A stretch of DNA of 7,380 nucleotides from Bacteroidales bacterium (GCA_025455505.1 JALOMK010000108.1:1-7380); one strand, 5' to 3'. Positions 1-6,575 are shown, numbered from the stretch's first letter. Numbers and translations: made by a program. Notes: generated by a model not told the origin, from the letters alone.

Positions 1-72
1 GACCTGGGCCGGGACCAGGGCAAGCAGAAAGGGGGAAAGAATGACAGTGACAATTCTGTTGCCGGGTTTCAT
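1..72 (-). CDS. Partial exported protein, possible sensor partner of the LytTR regulator (N-terminus only)
   Basis: Reading the minus strand from an ATG at 72-70, 24 codons are open to the window edge. The peptide starts MKPGNRIVTVILSPFLLA and continues LVPAQV. It has a short basic N-terminus, a hydrophobic core of about 12 residues and an A-Q junction that looks like a signal peptidase I site, so the product is probably exported or membrane anchored. Its start lies 3 bp beyond the stop of the response regulator gene, so the two are almost certainly co-transcribed. Bacteroidota LytTR regulators are commonly paired with a LytS/YpdA-type histidine kinase, often carrying periplasmic repeats. A sensor kinase is therefore the likeliest identity, but this is inferred from position only. 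No catalytic domain is visible in the 24 residues. Confidence 0.6.
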   Translation of the reverse strand, partial: MKPGNRIVTVILSPFLLALVPAQV

Positions 73-75
73 AGG

Positions 76-819
76 TCAGAGCATGTCCAGATCCTTAATA
101 TGCCGTTTTGATATCCTGAGCTTCACAGAATGGTCATCCCGTGCTAGTGTAACAGTGTTATCCTTCCTGTCCAGCACCGTAAGATACTCAATATTAATAA
201 CATAAGATCTGCCGATGCGGGTAAAGCCATTCAGGGGGAGCTGTTCCATGATCCTCCCGATATTCATCGTACAAAGGTATTCCTTGTCCCCTGTACCTAT
301 TGAGGTATAGTTGCCTTCAGCCCTGCAAAAAAGAATCGTATCAGGATTTATAAAAAGGGTCCCGTTTCGCGTATTGATTCTTATCCTGTTGAGCCTTTTC
401 AGAATCTCCCCCGGCTTTACAAGGGATGAATGCAAATTAATTTCATCCCTTGCGGTGATGAACCTGGAGATGCATTCTGAAAGCTGTTCCCTTGCAACCG
501 GTTTGAGAAGATAGTCGAAGGCATTGCTGCGTACGGCTCTAAGTGCATATTGTTCATGAGCGGTCACATACACGATACCTGGCTGCTGGCTGTAGTTATG
601 AAGTTTCTCCGCGACCTGGAACCCGCTTTCGCCGGGCATACGGATGTCGAGAAATACTATGTCGGGATCAAAATCCTCCAGAACATTCAGCGCTTCCTCA
701 ACTGAAGAGGCTGCCGCGATTTCGCTGAAAAACATAGTTTCTTCAAGCAGTCTCCGCAACAGAACCCTTGCTGGTTCTTCATCGTCGACTAACAGGGCTT
801 TCAGATTTTTCTGCATCAT
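76..819 (-). CDS. LytTR-family DNA-binding response regulator
   Basis: This is a cytoplasmic two-component response regulator of the LytR/AlgR type, 247 aa, the usual length. The receiver domain spans about residues 6-122. It has the acidic pair D12/D13 in LLVDDEEPAR, the phospho-acceptor D58 in VFLDIRMPGESG, the switch threonine T86 in YVTAHEQYA and the conserved K106 in YLLKPV. After a linker, residues 145-245 form a LytTR DNA-binding domain, shown by FCRAEGNYTSI (165-175) and FTRIGRSYVINIEYL (199-213). Phosphorylation of D58 by a sensor kinase should alter binding to promoter DNA. Two consecutive ATGs (819-817 and 816-814) could both start the protein, and only a weak GAGAA lies upstream. 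The gene is divergent from transketolase, with 89 bp between them. The next minus-strand gene begins 3 bp after its stop and probably encodes the partner. Target genes cannot be told from the sequence. Confidence 0.93.
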   Translation of the reverse strand: MMQKNLKALLVDDEEPARVLLRRLLEETMFFSEIAAASSVEEALNVLEDFDPDIVFLDIRMPGESGFQVAEKLHNYSQQPGIVYVTAHEQYALRAVRSNAFDYLLKPVAREQLSECISRFITARDEINLHSSLVKPGEILKRLNRIRINTRNGTLFINPDTILFCRAEGNYTSIGTGDKEYLCTMNIGRIMEQLPLNGFTRIGRSYVINIEYLTVLDRKDNTVTLARDDHSVKLRISKRHIKDLDML

Positions 820-821
820 TT

Positions 822-840
822 CTCAGGGTCAGTACCTGAG
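822..840. other. Short inverted repeat in the leader of the response regulator gene
   Basis: CTCAGG (822-827) and CCTGAG (835-840) are perfect 6-bp arms around a 7-nt spacer. They sit just before the response regulator start, in the 89-bp divergent region shared with transketolase. The position would suit an operator or a leader hairpin near the start codon. It does not resemble the paired direct repeats usually bound by LytTR domains. It is short enough to be chance, so it is recorded only as a visible structure. Confidence 0.3.
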
Positions 841-908
841 CTAAATTACAAAAAAGAAATCTATATTTACATCTTATTTTTTATAACACGAAACAGCATT
901 TATCATAA

Positions 909-2951
909 ATGGATAAAGTAACAGATATCAAGGCAGCAGACAACATCAGGATCTTATCGATGGCAATGGTCGAGAAGGCCAGATCAGGGCATCCCGGAGG
1001 AGCAATGGGCGGTGCAGATTTCATTCACATCCTTTTCTCGGAATTTTTAAATTTTGACCCCGCCGACCCGGAATGGATAAACCGTGACAGGTTTTTCCTT
1101 GATCCGGGTCACATGTCGCCAATGCTTTATTCAGTTTTAACCCTTACCGGGCATTTTACAACCGATGATCTCAAAAATTTCAGGCAGTGGGAAAGTGTTA
1201 CTCCGGGGCATCCCGAACTCGACCTTGAAAAAGCCGTAGAGAACACTTCCGGCCCTCTTGGACAGGGACACACTATGGCCGTAGGCGCCGCAATAGCCGA
1301 GCGCTTCCTGACCTCAAGGTTCGGGGAGCTGTTCTCGCACAGGATATTCACTTTCATTTCCGACGGAGGAATACAGGAAGAGATATCTCAGGGGGCAGGA
1401 CGTCTTGCAGGTTTTCTTGGGCTCAGCAACCTCATAATGTTCTACGATTCGAATGACATACAGCTTTCAACCGAGACAAAGCTCGTGACCTGTGAGAATA
1501 CTGCGATGAAATACAAGTCCTGGGGCTGGAATGTGATTGAGATTGACGGTAACGACCATGATCAGATCAGGAAAGCACTTACATCGGCAACAGGCGAAAC
1601 GGAAAAACCCACCCTTATAATCGGGAAAACAATAATGGGCAAAGGTCTTGTCGACGCGTCAGGAAACAGTTTTGAAAGGAAGACATCAACGCACGGGATG
1701 CCTGTTGGTGAAGCAGGTGGTTCATTTGAGAAATCGGTTGAGAATCTTGGAGGCAATCCTGCCGATCCATTTATTGTCTTTGATGATGTAAGGGAACTAT
1801 ATAGGAATGTCTTGTTGCGTAAATCGGAAGCAGCCTCCGAATGGAGAAACAGGAAATCGTCGTGGGCCGATGCCAATCCTGAACTCGACAGCAAGCTACA
1901 GCTATTCTATTCAGGAGGTCTGCCTGACATCGACTTCAGGAAAATTCAGCAGAAGGAAGGCCTTGCCACCAGGGCTGCCTCGGCAACCATACTTGCACAT
2001 CTTGCCCTGAAGGTTGAAAACATGATAGTTGCATCTGCCGACCTTGCAAATTCAGACAAGACAGATGGGTTTCTCAAAAATACGCGTCCCTTCACAAAAG
2101 GCGATTTCTCAGGAGCCTTTCTACATGCAGGTGTATCGGAACTGACCATGGCCGCCATTATGAACGGACTTGCTCTCCATGGAGGCATCATACCTGCATG
2201 CGGCACTTTTTTCGTATTTTCCGATTATATGAAGCCTGCAGTCCGCCTTGCCTGCCTCATGCGGATACCTGTGATTTATATCTGGACACACGACGCCTTC
2301 AGGGTCGGCGAAGACGGACCGACTCACCAGCCCGTTGAACACGAAGCACAGATACGCCTGATGGAACAGCTCAAGAACCATCACGGCGAGAACAGCATGA
2401 CTGTCTTAAGGCCTGCCGATTCAGCTGAGACAAATGTCGCCTGGAAACTCGCACTCGAAAACAGGAATACTCCGACTGCCCTTATACTATCGCGGCAGAA
2501 CATAAAGGATCTTCCCTCGGCAAAGTTCGACAGGTACTCCGATGCACTTAATTCTGCAAACGGGGCCTATGTTGTTGCTGACTGCGACGGCATGCCGGAT
2601 GTGATACTGCTTGCCAGCGGTTCGGAGGTATCCACCCTTGTGGAAAGTGCCGCACTGCTTGAAAAGGACGGACTGAAGATAAGAATAGTATCAGCTCCTT
2701 CGGAAGGATTATTCCGCAATCAGAACAAAGAGTACCGTTTGAGTGTTATTCCCGATAATGTACCGGTGTTCGGTCTTACAGCCGGACTTGCCAGCACCCT
2801 GCAGGGCCTTGTCGGTCCCGGAGGAGCTATATGGGGCATGAACAGTTTTGGATTTTCTGCCCCGTATAAAGTACTTGATGAGAAGTTTGGATTCACTGCT
2901 TCCAATGTTTATGAACAGGTAAAAAATTATCTTTCAGTTATTAAAACCTGA
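909..2951 (+). CDS. tkt: Transketolase
   Basis: This is a cytoplasmic, thiamine-diphosphate-dependent transketolase that moves two-carbon ketol units between sugar phosphates in the non-oxidative pentose phosphate pathway. At 680 aa it is full length with all three domains. Expected residues are visible: H28 (SGHPGGAMGG), H68 (DPGHMS), GPLGQGH at 115-121, the ThDP/metal segment from D152 (SDGG) to N182 (YDSND), H262 (STHGMPVG), R355 (ATRAAS), the cofactor-activating glutamate E411 (HAGVSELTM), H461 and H473 (THDAFRVGEDGPTHQP) and R529 (LSRQ). The C-terminal domain ends in FGFSAPYKVLDEKFGFT. SDG in place of GDG and DPGH in place of SNGH are, as I recall, normal for Bacteroidota enzymes rather than damage. 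No Shine-Dalgarno is evident. The motif spacing fits the ATG at 909, and a weak -7-like TATATTTA lies at 862-869. The CotH-like gene follows after only 13 bp, which suggests one transcript. Confidence 0.97.
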   Translation: MDKVTDIKAADNIRILSMAMVEKARSGHPGGAMGGADFIHILFSEFLNFDPADPEWINRDRFFLDPGHMSPMLYSVLTLTGHFTTDDLKNFRQWESVTPGHPELDLEKAVENTSGPLGQGHTMAVGAAIAERFLTSRFGELFSHRIFTFISDGGIQEEISQGAGRLAGFLGLSNLIMFYDSNDIQLSTETKLVTCENTAMKYKSWGWNVIEIDGNDHDQIRKALTSATGETEKPTLIIGKTIMGKGLVDASGNSFERKTSTHGMPVGEAGGSFEKSVENLGGNPADPFIVFDDVRELYRNVLLRKSEAASEWRNRKSSWADANPELDSKLQLFYSGGLPDIDFRKIQQKEGLATRAASATILAHLALKVENMIVASADLANSDKTDGFLKNTRPFTKGDFSGAFLHAGVSELTMAAIMNGLALHGGIIPACGTFFVFSDYMKPAVRLACLMRIPVIYIWTHDAFRVGEDGPTHQPVEHEAQIRLMEQLKNHHGENSMTVLRPADSAETNVAWKLALENRNTPTALILSRQNIKDLPSAKFDRYSDALNSANGAYVVADCDGMPDVILLASGSEVSTLVESAALLEKDGLKIRIVSAPSEGLFRNQNKEYRLSVIPDNVPVFGLTAGLASTLQGLVGPGGAIWGMNSFGFSAPYKVLDEKFGFTASNVYEQVKNYLSVIKT

Positions 2952-2964
2952 ACTTAAGAGAAAT

Positions 2965-4041
2965 ATGAAAATCGCTTTCAGGCTCTTGATATTTTTTGTA
3001 GCAGCTTTTGCAATTCCGTTTAGCTCGGAAGGACAGCAGGATTCTGCAAGACTTTCATACTCAATAGACAATGCCCAGATCAAGCGCCTGAAACTCTTTG
3101 AGAGTGACGATATTCTCGAGATCACACTGAAGTTCGACATCTCTTACCTGAGGAGAAAGAAACCGGATACTGAAGACCTTAATGCTGTTATAAGTTACTT
3201 CTCTGAAGGTGCCGACACAATTTCTGAAAACATTAAGGTAAGGGCACGTGGAAATTTCAGAAAAAATTACTGTGACTTTCCCCCCATAAGTCTCAATTTC
3301 AAAAAAAATGACTCAATAGACGGGGAATTCTCCGGCGCTGACAAGCTGAAACTTGTTACTTATTGTAAGAGAGGAATGCAGAATGAGATATTCAAGGAAT
3401 ACCTCGTCTACAGGTTGTATAATATTCTGACAGACCAGAGTTTCAGGGTGAGACTCCTGAAAATAACCTTCATCAACTCTGCAAAAATCGATGACAAACC
3501 GCTTACCGAATACGGTTTTGTAATAGAACCTGTAAGTTCGCTGGAACAGCGCATCAAATCAGAAGAGATAAAGAATGTTTACCTGACTCAGAAGAATGTT
3601 GTGCCTGAAATAATGAACCGTATGGCAATATTCAATTATATGGTCGGAAACACCGACTGGTCGGTTCCCATCAGGCACAATGCAATGCTTATGACCCTGC
3701 CAGGATCTGAAATAGTCACACAGGCAATAGTTGTTCCTTTCGACTTTGACTTCTCAGGAATTGTAAACACTGATTATTCAGCGCCCTTCGAAGGGCTGGG
3801 TATAGAATCTACTCAGGAAAGAAGGTACCTTGGTGTATGCATGAGTGAGGATGATTATGCAAAGGCCCTGGCAGAGTTCAGGGAGCATGAACAGGATTTT
3901 TACAACACAATAAACGAATTCCCCTGGCTTCCCCCACGCGAAAAGAAAGAAATGATACTTTTCCTAAAGGGATTCTATAGCCTTCTTGACAAGAGGAATA
4001 CAATAATCAGCCTGCTGATGAAAGACTGCCTGACATTTTAA
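2965..4041 (+). CDS. Secreted CotH-kinase-like protein
   Basis: This is a 358-aa protein with an N-terminal signal peptide: basic MK, hydrophobic residues about 4-19, probable cleavage near SSEGQ. It therefore probably acts in the periplasm or at the surface. The body resembles the CotH family, secreted atypical protein kinases named after the Bacillus spore-coat kinase. VRARGNFRKNYCDFPPISLNF (92-112) matches the family's N-terminal RGN...K/P-I-x-F pattern. A helix holding NEIFKEYLVYRLYN follows (140-153). The segment FNYMVGNTDWSVPIRHN (223-239) corresponds to the catalytic-loop region, and PFDFDFSG (258-265) to the DFG-like metal-binding motif. The retained acidic residues D231, D260 and D262 argue for nucleotide and metal binding, but the substrate is unknown. 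The C-terminal 90 residues look helical. The gene lies 13 bp after transketolase, with AAGAG just before the ATG, and 42 bp before a DUF4956 gene, a family known to co-occur with CotH. I have moderate confidence in the family; activity is inferred. Confidence 0.72.
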   Translation: MKIAFRLLIFFVAAFAIPFSSEGQQDSARLSYSIDNAQIKRLKLFESDDILEITLKFDISYLRRKKPDTEDLNAVISYFSEGADTISENIKVRARGNFRKNYCDFPPISLNFKKNDSIDGEFSGADKLKLVTYCKRGMQNEIFKEYLVYRLYNILTDQSFRVRLLKITFINSAKIDDKPLTEYGFVIEPVSSLEQRIKSEEIKNVYLTQKNVVPEIMNRMAIFNYMVGNTDWSVPIRHNAMLMTLPGSEIVTQAIVVPFDFDFSGIVNTDYSAPFEGLGIESTQERRYLGVCMSEDDYAKALAEFREHEQDFYNTINEFPWLPPREKKEMILFLKGFYSLLDKRNTIISLLMKDCLTF

Positions 4042-4083
4042 AAATCAAAATCTGCCTTTCCAATACTTAAACCATAGATTGCC

Positions 4084-4680
4084 ATGTTTTCCGATACATT
4101 TCTGACAGAAAATAATCTCATCAACCTCCTTGTAAGGTTCAGCCTGAACCTGGTGGTCCAGTTTGTAATGATAAGGCTCATTTATTACAGGTTTTCAAGG
4201 AAAGCTGATTTCCTGTTTTCATTTTTCATAATGGGTATAGTAATCTTTTTCATCTGCTCGATACTCGACAGCGTCGAACTTCAACTCGGGATGGCGCTTG
4301 GACTCTTTGCAGTATTTTCTATCCTCAGGTTCCGGACTGTCAACTATTCAGTAAAGGACATGACATACATATTTGCAATAATCGGGATTTCGGTCGTCAA
4401 TTCCCTTGCAAATGTTCCCCCTCCCATTGTCAGTGCCCTGATTATTAACGGACTTATCCTTTGCTTCACAATTGCACTGGAAATGTACATAAGCCACAGC
4501 GCCTATGTGACCCTTGTAGTAATATACGACAATCTAAAACTTCTTAAGTCGGAAAATGATCCCGAACTTCTGAAAGACCTGTCGGAACAGACCGGAAAGA
4601 ATATCGAAATGATCAGGATCCAGAAGTTCGACATAAGCAGGGGTATTGCCGAACTTGAGGTCTTCTTCAAAACCCGTTGA
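4084..4680 (+). CDS. DUF4956 family integral membrane protein
   Basis: This is a 198-aa inner-membrane protein of unknown function. Hydrophobic segments are visible at about residues 13-34, 43-62, 66-81, 94-111 and 114-135, followed by a soluble C-terminal portion of about 60 residues that is probably cytoplasmic. The block GLFAVFSILRFRTVNYSVKD (73-92), continuing into MTYIFAIIGISVVNSLA (93-109), is the signature I recognise for DUF4956. Its conserved R82/R84 pair sits at a membrane edge. The C-terminus (YVTLVVIYDNLKLL, then KNIEMIRIQKFDISRGIAELEV) has an alternating strand/helix pattern resembling a small ferredoxin-like fold. Genes of this family are often found beside CotH-like proteins and VTC-type polyphosphate polymerase domain proteins. 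Here the CotH-like gene is directly upstream but no VTC protein is in view. It is probably the last gene of the transketolase transcript, because a promoter match follows in the next gap. Confidence 0.85.
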   Translation: MFSDTFLTENNLINLLVRFSLNLVVQFVMIRLIYYRFSRKADFLFSFFIMGIVIFFICSILDSVELQLGMALGLFAVFSILRFRTVNYSVKDMTYIFAIIGISVVNSLANVPPPIVSALIINGLILCFTIALEMYISHSAYVTLVVIYDNLKLLKSENDPELLKDLSEQTGKNIEMIRIQKFDISRGIAELEVFFKTR

Positions 4681-4725
4681 ACCTTCCGCCTGCCTAACCT
4701 GATTTCCATCTTTGAGATTTCTTTT

Positions 4726-4733
4726 TACCTTTG
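4726..4733 (+). promoter_or_regulatory. Bacteroidota-type -7 promoter element for the HAD phosphatase gene
   Basis: TACCTTTG is an exact match to the Bacteroidota -7 consensus TAnnTTTG. A partial -33 element TTTC (consensus TTTG) lies at 4703-4706, with 19 nt between the two. A perfect TTTG at 4711-4714 is too close to serve. Transcription would start near 4738-4740, leaving a leader of only about 11-13 nt before the ATG at 4751. This suggests the HAD gene is transcribed separately from the DUF4956 gene that ends at 4680. Confidence 0.5.
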
Positions 4734-4750
4734 TCGATCAAATTTAAATC

Positions 4751-5350
4751 ATGCTATACGACATTAAAGAGGGGGCGCGGGGATTGATTTTTGATCTTGA
4801 CGGCACGCTCGCCGACACAATGCCATATCATTTCAGGGGCTGGAGCCAGGCCTGCAAAAAATACGGAGCCGAGATTGATACTGATTTTTTGAAAAAACAT
4901 ACCGGTTCACCTGGCTGGATAATAGCCAATGAGATTCTTAAAATCTGCAAACTCGAAGGACGTGTCACTGTTGATGAAATAATGGCAGAAAAGCTTAATT
5001 CCTTTTACAGCGACCAACCATACGTAAAGGCAATAGACCCGGTTGCACAGATTGTCAGACGCTATCACGGAAGCCTGCCCATGGCAGTTGGAACAGGCGG
5101 GCACAGGGAAGCAGTTGAGCGTACACTTGAAATAACAGGCCTCAGAAAATACTTTGAAATCGTAGTTACAGCCAATGATGTTGTCAATTTCAAACCGCAT
5201 CCTGAAACATTTCTGAAATGTGCGGAGATGATGGGTGTGGAACCTGAATTCATCGAAGTCTTCGAAGACGGGGAACTCGGCCTCGAGGCAGCAAAGGAAG
5301 CAGGGATGATGGCGACCGATGTCAGGGGATGGTACGATTCGGAGTGGTAA
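4751..5350 (+). CDS. HAD-superfamily sugar-phosphate phosphatase, YqaB/beta-phosphoglucomutase-like
   Basis: This is a cytoplasmic haloacid dehalogenase-fold hydrolase of 199 aa. The closest match I recognise is E. coli YqaB, a fructose-1-phosphate and 6-phosphogluconate phosphatase. Motif I is IFDLDGTLADT, with nucleophile D15 and acid/base D17. The helical C1 cap occupies about residues 24-95 and carries TGSPGWIIANEI, parallel to the NGSPTWRIAQ stretch of YqaB. Motif II is MAVGTGG (T115), motif III is K148 in FKPHPETF, and motif IV is the metal-binding pair E172/D173 in VFEDGELGLEAAKEAGM. Phosphate-ester hydrolysis is well supported; the exact sugar phosphate is not. The start is fixed by motif I, which begins only 10 residues in. 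A good -7 element lies just upstream. The gene converges on the minus-strand Tat-protein gene. I leave the symbol blank because mutase and phosphatase members are hard to separate by eye. Confidence 0.88.
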   Translation: MLYDIKEGARGLIFDLDGTLADTMPYHFRGWSQACKKYGAEIDTDFLKKHTGSPGWIIANEILKICKLEGRVTVDEIMAEKLNSFYSDQPYVKAIDPVAQIVRRYHGSLPMAVGTGGHREAVERTLEITGLRKYFEIVVTANDVVNFKPHPETFLKCAEMMGVEPEFIEVFEDGELGLEAAKEAGMMATDVRGWYDSEW

Positions 5351-5356
5351 ATATAA

Positions 5357-5380
5357 AGGCGTAAGGGCGTAAAGGCTTAA
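5357..5380. repeat. Degenerate 8-nt tandem repeat array, three units
   Basis: Three consecutive octamers are visible: AGGCGTAA (5357-5364), GGGCGTAA (5365-5372) and AGGCTTAA (5373-5380). The next octamer, GGGTATGT, keeps only the first bases. The array starts 6 bp after the stop of the HAD gene and is non-coding. The same unit in the same orientation forms a longer array at 6533-6572, on the other side of the Tat-protein gene. Confidence 0.7.
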
Positions 5381-5398
5381 GGGTATGTGCAATTGATT

Positions 5399-5427
5399 CC
5401 CCTTCTCCGGAGGGGCCAGGGTTGGGT
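5399..5427. repeat. GC-rich imperfect palindrome, REP-like candidate
   Basis: CCCCT (5399-5403) pairs with AGGGG (5411-5415) around a 7-nt interior. Two further inner pairs (one G-U) could form, leaving a 3-nt loop. It is followed by a G-rich tail, CCAGGGTTGGGT (5416-5427). The base composition contrasts with the AT-rich surroundings. The form resembles short intergenic dispersed repeats found in some bacteria. Only one copy is in this window, so its repeat status is an inference. It could also act as a terminator-like hairpin for the HAD gene, but no T-run follows on the plus strand. Confidence 0.4.
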
Positions 5428-5456
5428 AAAAAAAAGGTGTCTCTATAATGACACCT
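5428..5456 (-). terminator. Rho-independent terminator of the Tat-signal isomerase-like gene
   Basis: AGGTGTC (5435-5441) and GACACCT (5450-5456) form a perfect 7-bp stem with an 8-nt AT-rich loop. Read on the minus strand, the hairpin begins 24 nt after the stop at 5480 and runs directly into eight T residues (the A-tract at 5428-5435, whose last A also closes the stem). This is the classic intrinsic terminator form. On the plus strand the hairpin is followed by CTTTCATTTCC, so it may also weakly stop transcription from the converging HAD gene. Confidence 0.88.
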
Positions 5457-5479
5457 CTTTCATTTCCTGACTTTTAGGC

Positions 5480-6421
5480 TCAGACAAGTATCTTTGTCGT
5501 AAGGTTTGTAATGCTTGTCTTGATTGCATCAAAGGGAAGACCGTCTTTGGTACTGTCCTGTTCCACTATCATGTACTTCATCCCGGCAATGTCCTTCACT
5601 GCAAGAATTTCCTTGAAGTTAATAACACCGGCTCCAACGGGAGCAAAATCAGCAACACCGTCGGTTGTGAAGAACGGAGGCTCATTTGTAAACATGTCCT
5701 TCATGTGGAACAACTGGAACCTGCCCGGGTATTTCTTGATTATCTCGACTGGATTCTGACCTGCTTTTGTTGTCCAGAACATATCAAGTTCCATAGTTAC
5801 AAGATCCTTGTCGAGTTCAGTCATAAAGACATCGAAGAAAGGAATCTTGCCTTCAACAGTTGCAAACTCGAAATTGTGGTTGTGGTAGCCGAACTGGATA
5901 TTGACTTCTTTCATTATCGCCCCTACCTTGTTCCAGTCTGCAACCATTTTCTGGTAACTTGCAATTGTATTCCTGGCCTCGGGCACAACCCAGGGCTGCA
6001 CGCAATACTTAACTCCAAGTTTCGCATGATCCTCAGCCATGAATTTTGCATTCTCAAGTGTAATTCCTTCTGCTTCAACCTGTGTGTGGCTGCTCAGTAC
6101 TTCCATCCCAAGGTCATTCACAAGCTTGAGAAATTCAGCCGGCTCATAGCCGTAGAATTTCCTTCCGGCATAACCGGCAAGTTCAAGGTACTTGTATCCA
6201 AGGTCTGATACTTTCTTTAGCGAGCCCGGAACGTCAACTGCCATGGCATCGCGAATCGTATAAAGCTGCAATCCTATTCCGAAAGACTTCGGATCGACCG
6301 GTGCTGCAGCCTGGGCAGGTGCAGCCTTAGGCTTGCATGAAAAATTAGACAGTACCACCGCTCCAGCTGCCCCCGCAGCAGCGAGTCTGAGAAAATCTCT
6401 TCTTGACTGATTTGTTTTCAT
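5480..6421 (-). CDS. Tat-exported sugar phosphate isomerase/epimerase-like TIM-barrel protein
   Basis: This is a 313-aa protein of the xylose-isomerase-like/AP endonuclease 2 TIM-barrel superfamily. The N-terminus MKTNQSRRDFLRLAAAGAAG has a twin-arginine motif (R7/R8) and a hydrophobic stretch to about residue 26. C29 in LSNFSCKPK is a plausible, non-canonical lipobox cysteine, and an Ala/Pro-rich linker follows to about residue 43. It is probably a folded, Tat-exported periplasmic or membrane-anchored lipoprotein. The barrel starts with FGIGLQLYTIRDAM (47-60), then LGYKYLELAGYAGRKFYGY. Candidate metal and catalytic residues are H180/H182/E185 (YHNHNFEF), E211/D213 (MELDMFW), H239 (LFHMKD) and E287 (VEQD). 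The family isomerises or epimerises sugars, polyols or inositol derivatives. The substrate cannot be read from the sequence, and phosphate esters are unlikely outside the cytoplasm. It is transcribed alone, with a strong terminator downstream and repeat arrays on both sides. Confidence 0.9.
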   Translation of the reverse strand: MKTNQSRRDFLRLAAAGAAGAVVLSNFSCKPKAAPAQAAAPVDPKSFGIGLQLYTIRDAMAVDVPGSLKKVSDLGYKYLELAGYAGRKFYGYEPAEFLKLVNDLGMEVLSSHTQVEAEGITLENAKFMAEDHAKLGVKYCVQPWVVPEARNTIASYQKMVADWNKVGAIMKEVNIQFGYHNHNFEFATVEGKIPFFDVFMTELDKDLVTMELDMFWTTKAGQNPVEIIKKYPGRFQLFHMKDMFTNEPPFFTTDGVADFAPVGAGVINFKEILAVKDIAGMKYMIVEQDSTKDGLPFDAIKTSITNLTTKILV

Positions 6422-6532
6422 GAATCTTAAAATTTAATTTATGTTTGGTTAGATGATCAGCTTAAATGGCTTTCTAAAAATAATACAATAACTTTAAACA
6501 GTGAACAACCTGTACAAACTTAATATAATACA

Positions 6533-6572
6533 CGGCGTAAAGGAGTAACGGCGAAACGACGTAAGGGCCCAA
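6533..6572. repeat. Degenerate 8-nt tandem repeat array, five units
   Basis: Five consecutive octamers can be read: CGGCGTAA, AGGAGTAA, CGGCGAAA, CGACGTAA and GGGCCCAA (6533-6540, 6541-6548, 6549-6556, 6557-6564, 6565-6572). The unit is the same as at 5357-5380, in the same strand orientation, but more diverged. It lies in the 188-bp gap between the divergent Tat-protein and mnmD genes, closer to mnmD. The rest of that gap (6422-6532) is AT-rich, and I see no convincing promoter match in it. Confidence 0.65.
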
Positions 6573-6575
6573 GGA

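Noticed and set aside
862..869. TATATTTA as a transketolase promoter -7 element
   Set aside because: It lacks the final G of TAnnTTTG and has no TTTG at the -33 position. It is too weak in AT-rich DNA to list as a feature.
1359..1455. Transketolase SDG in place of the canonical GDG thiamine motif, as possible loss of function
   Set aside because: The metal-binding Asp and Asn are kept, all other catalytic residues are present, and this variant matches what I recall of normal Bacteroidota transketolases.
1127..2905. Several open frames of 60-110 codons antisense to transketolase
   Set aside because: They are shadows of a strongly conserved gene in GC-richer codons. None has a recognisable domain, a start signal or compelling composition.
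4907..5392. 161-codon open frame antisense to the HAD phosphatase
   Set aside because: It overlaps the conserved HAD motifs on the other strand, and its translation is Cys/Phe/His-rich without domain features, typical of an antisense shadow.
5705..6208. 167-codon plus-strand open frame inside the Tat-protein gene
   Set aside because: It is wholly covered by the well-supported minus-strand TIM-barrel gene, and its translation has no recognisable motif.
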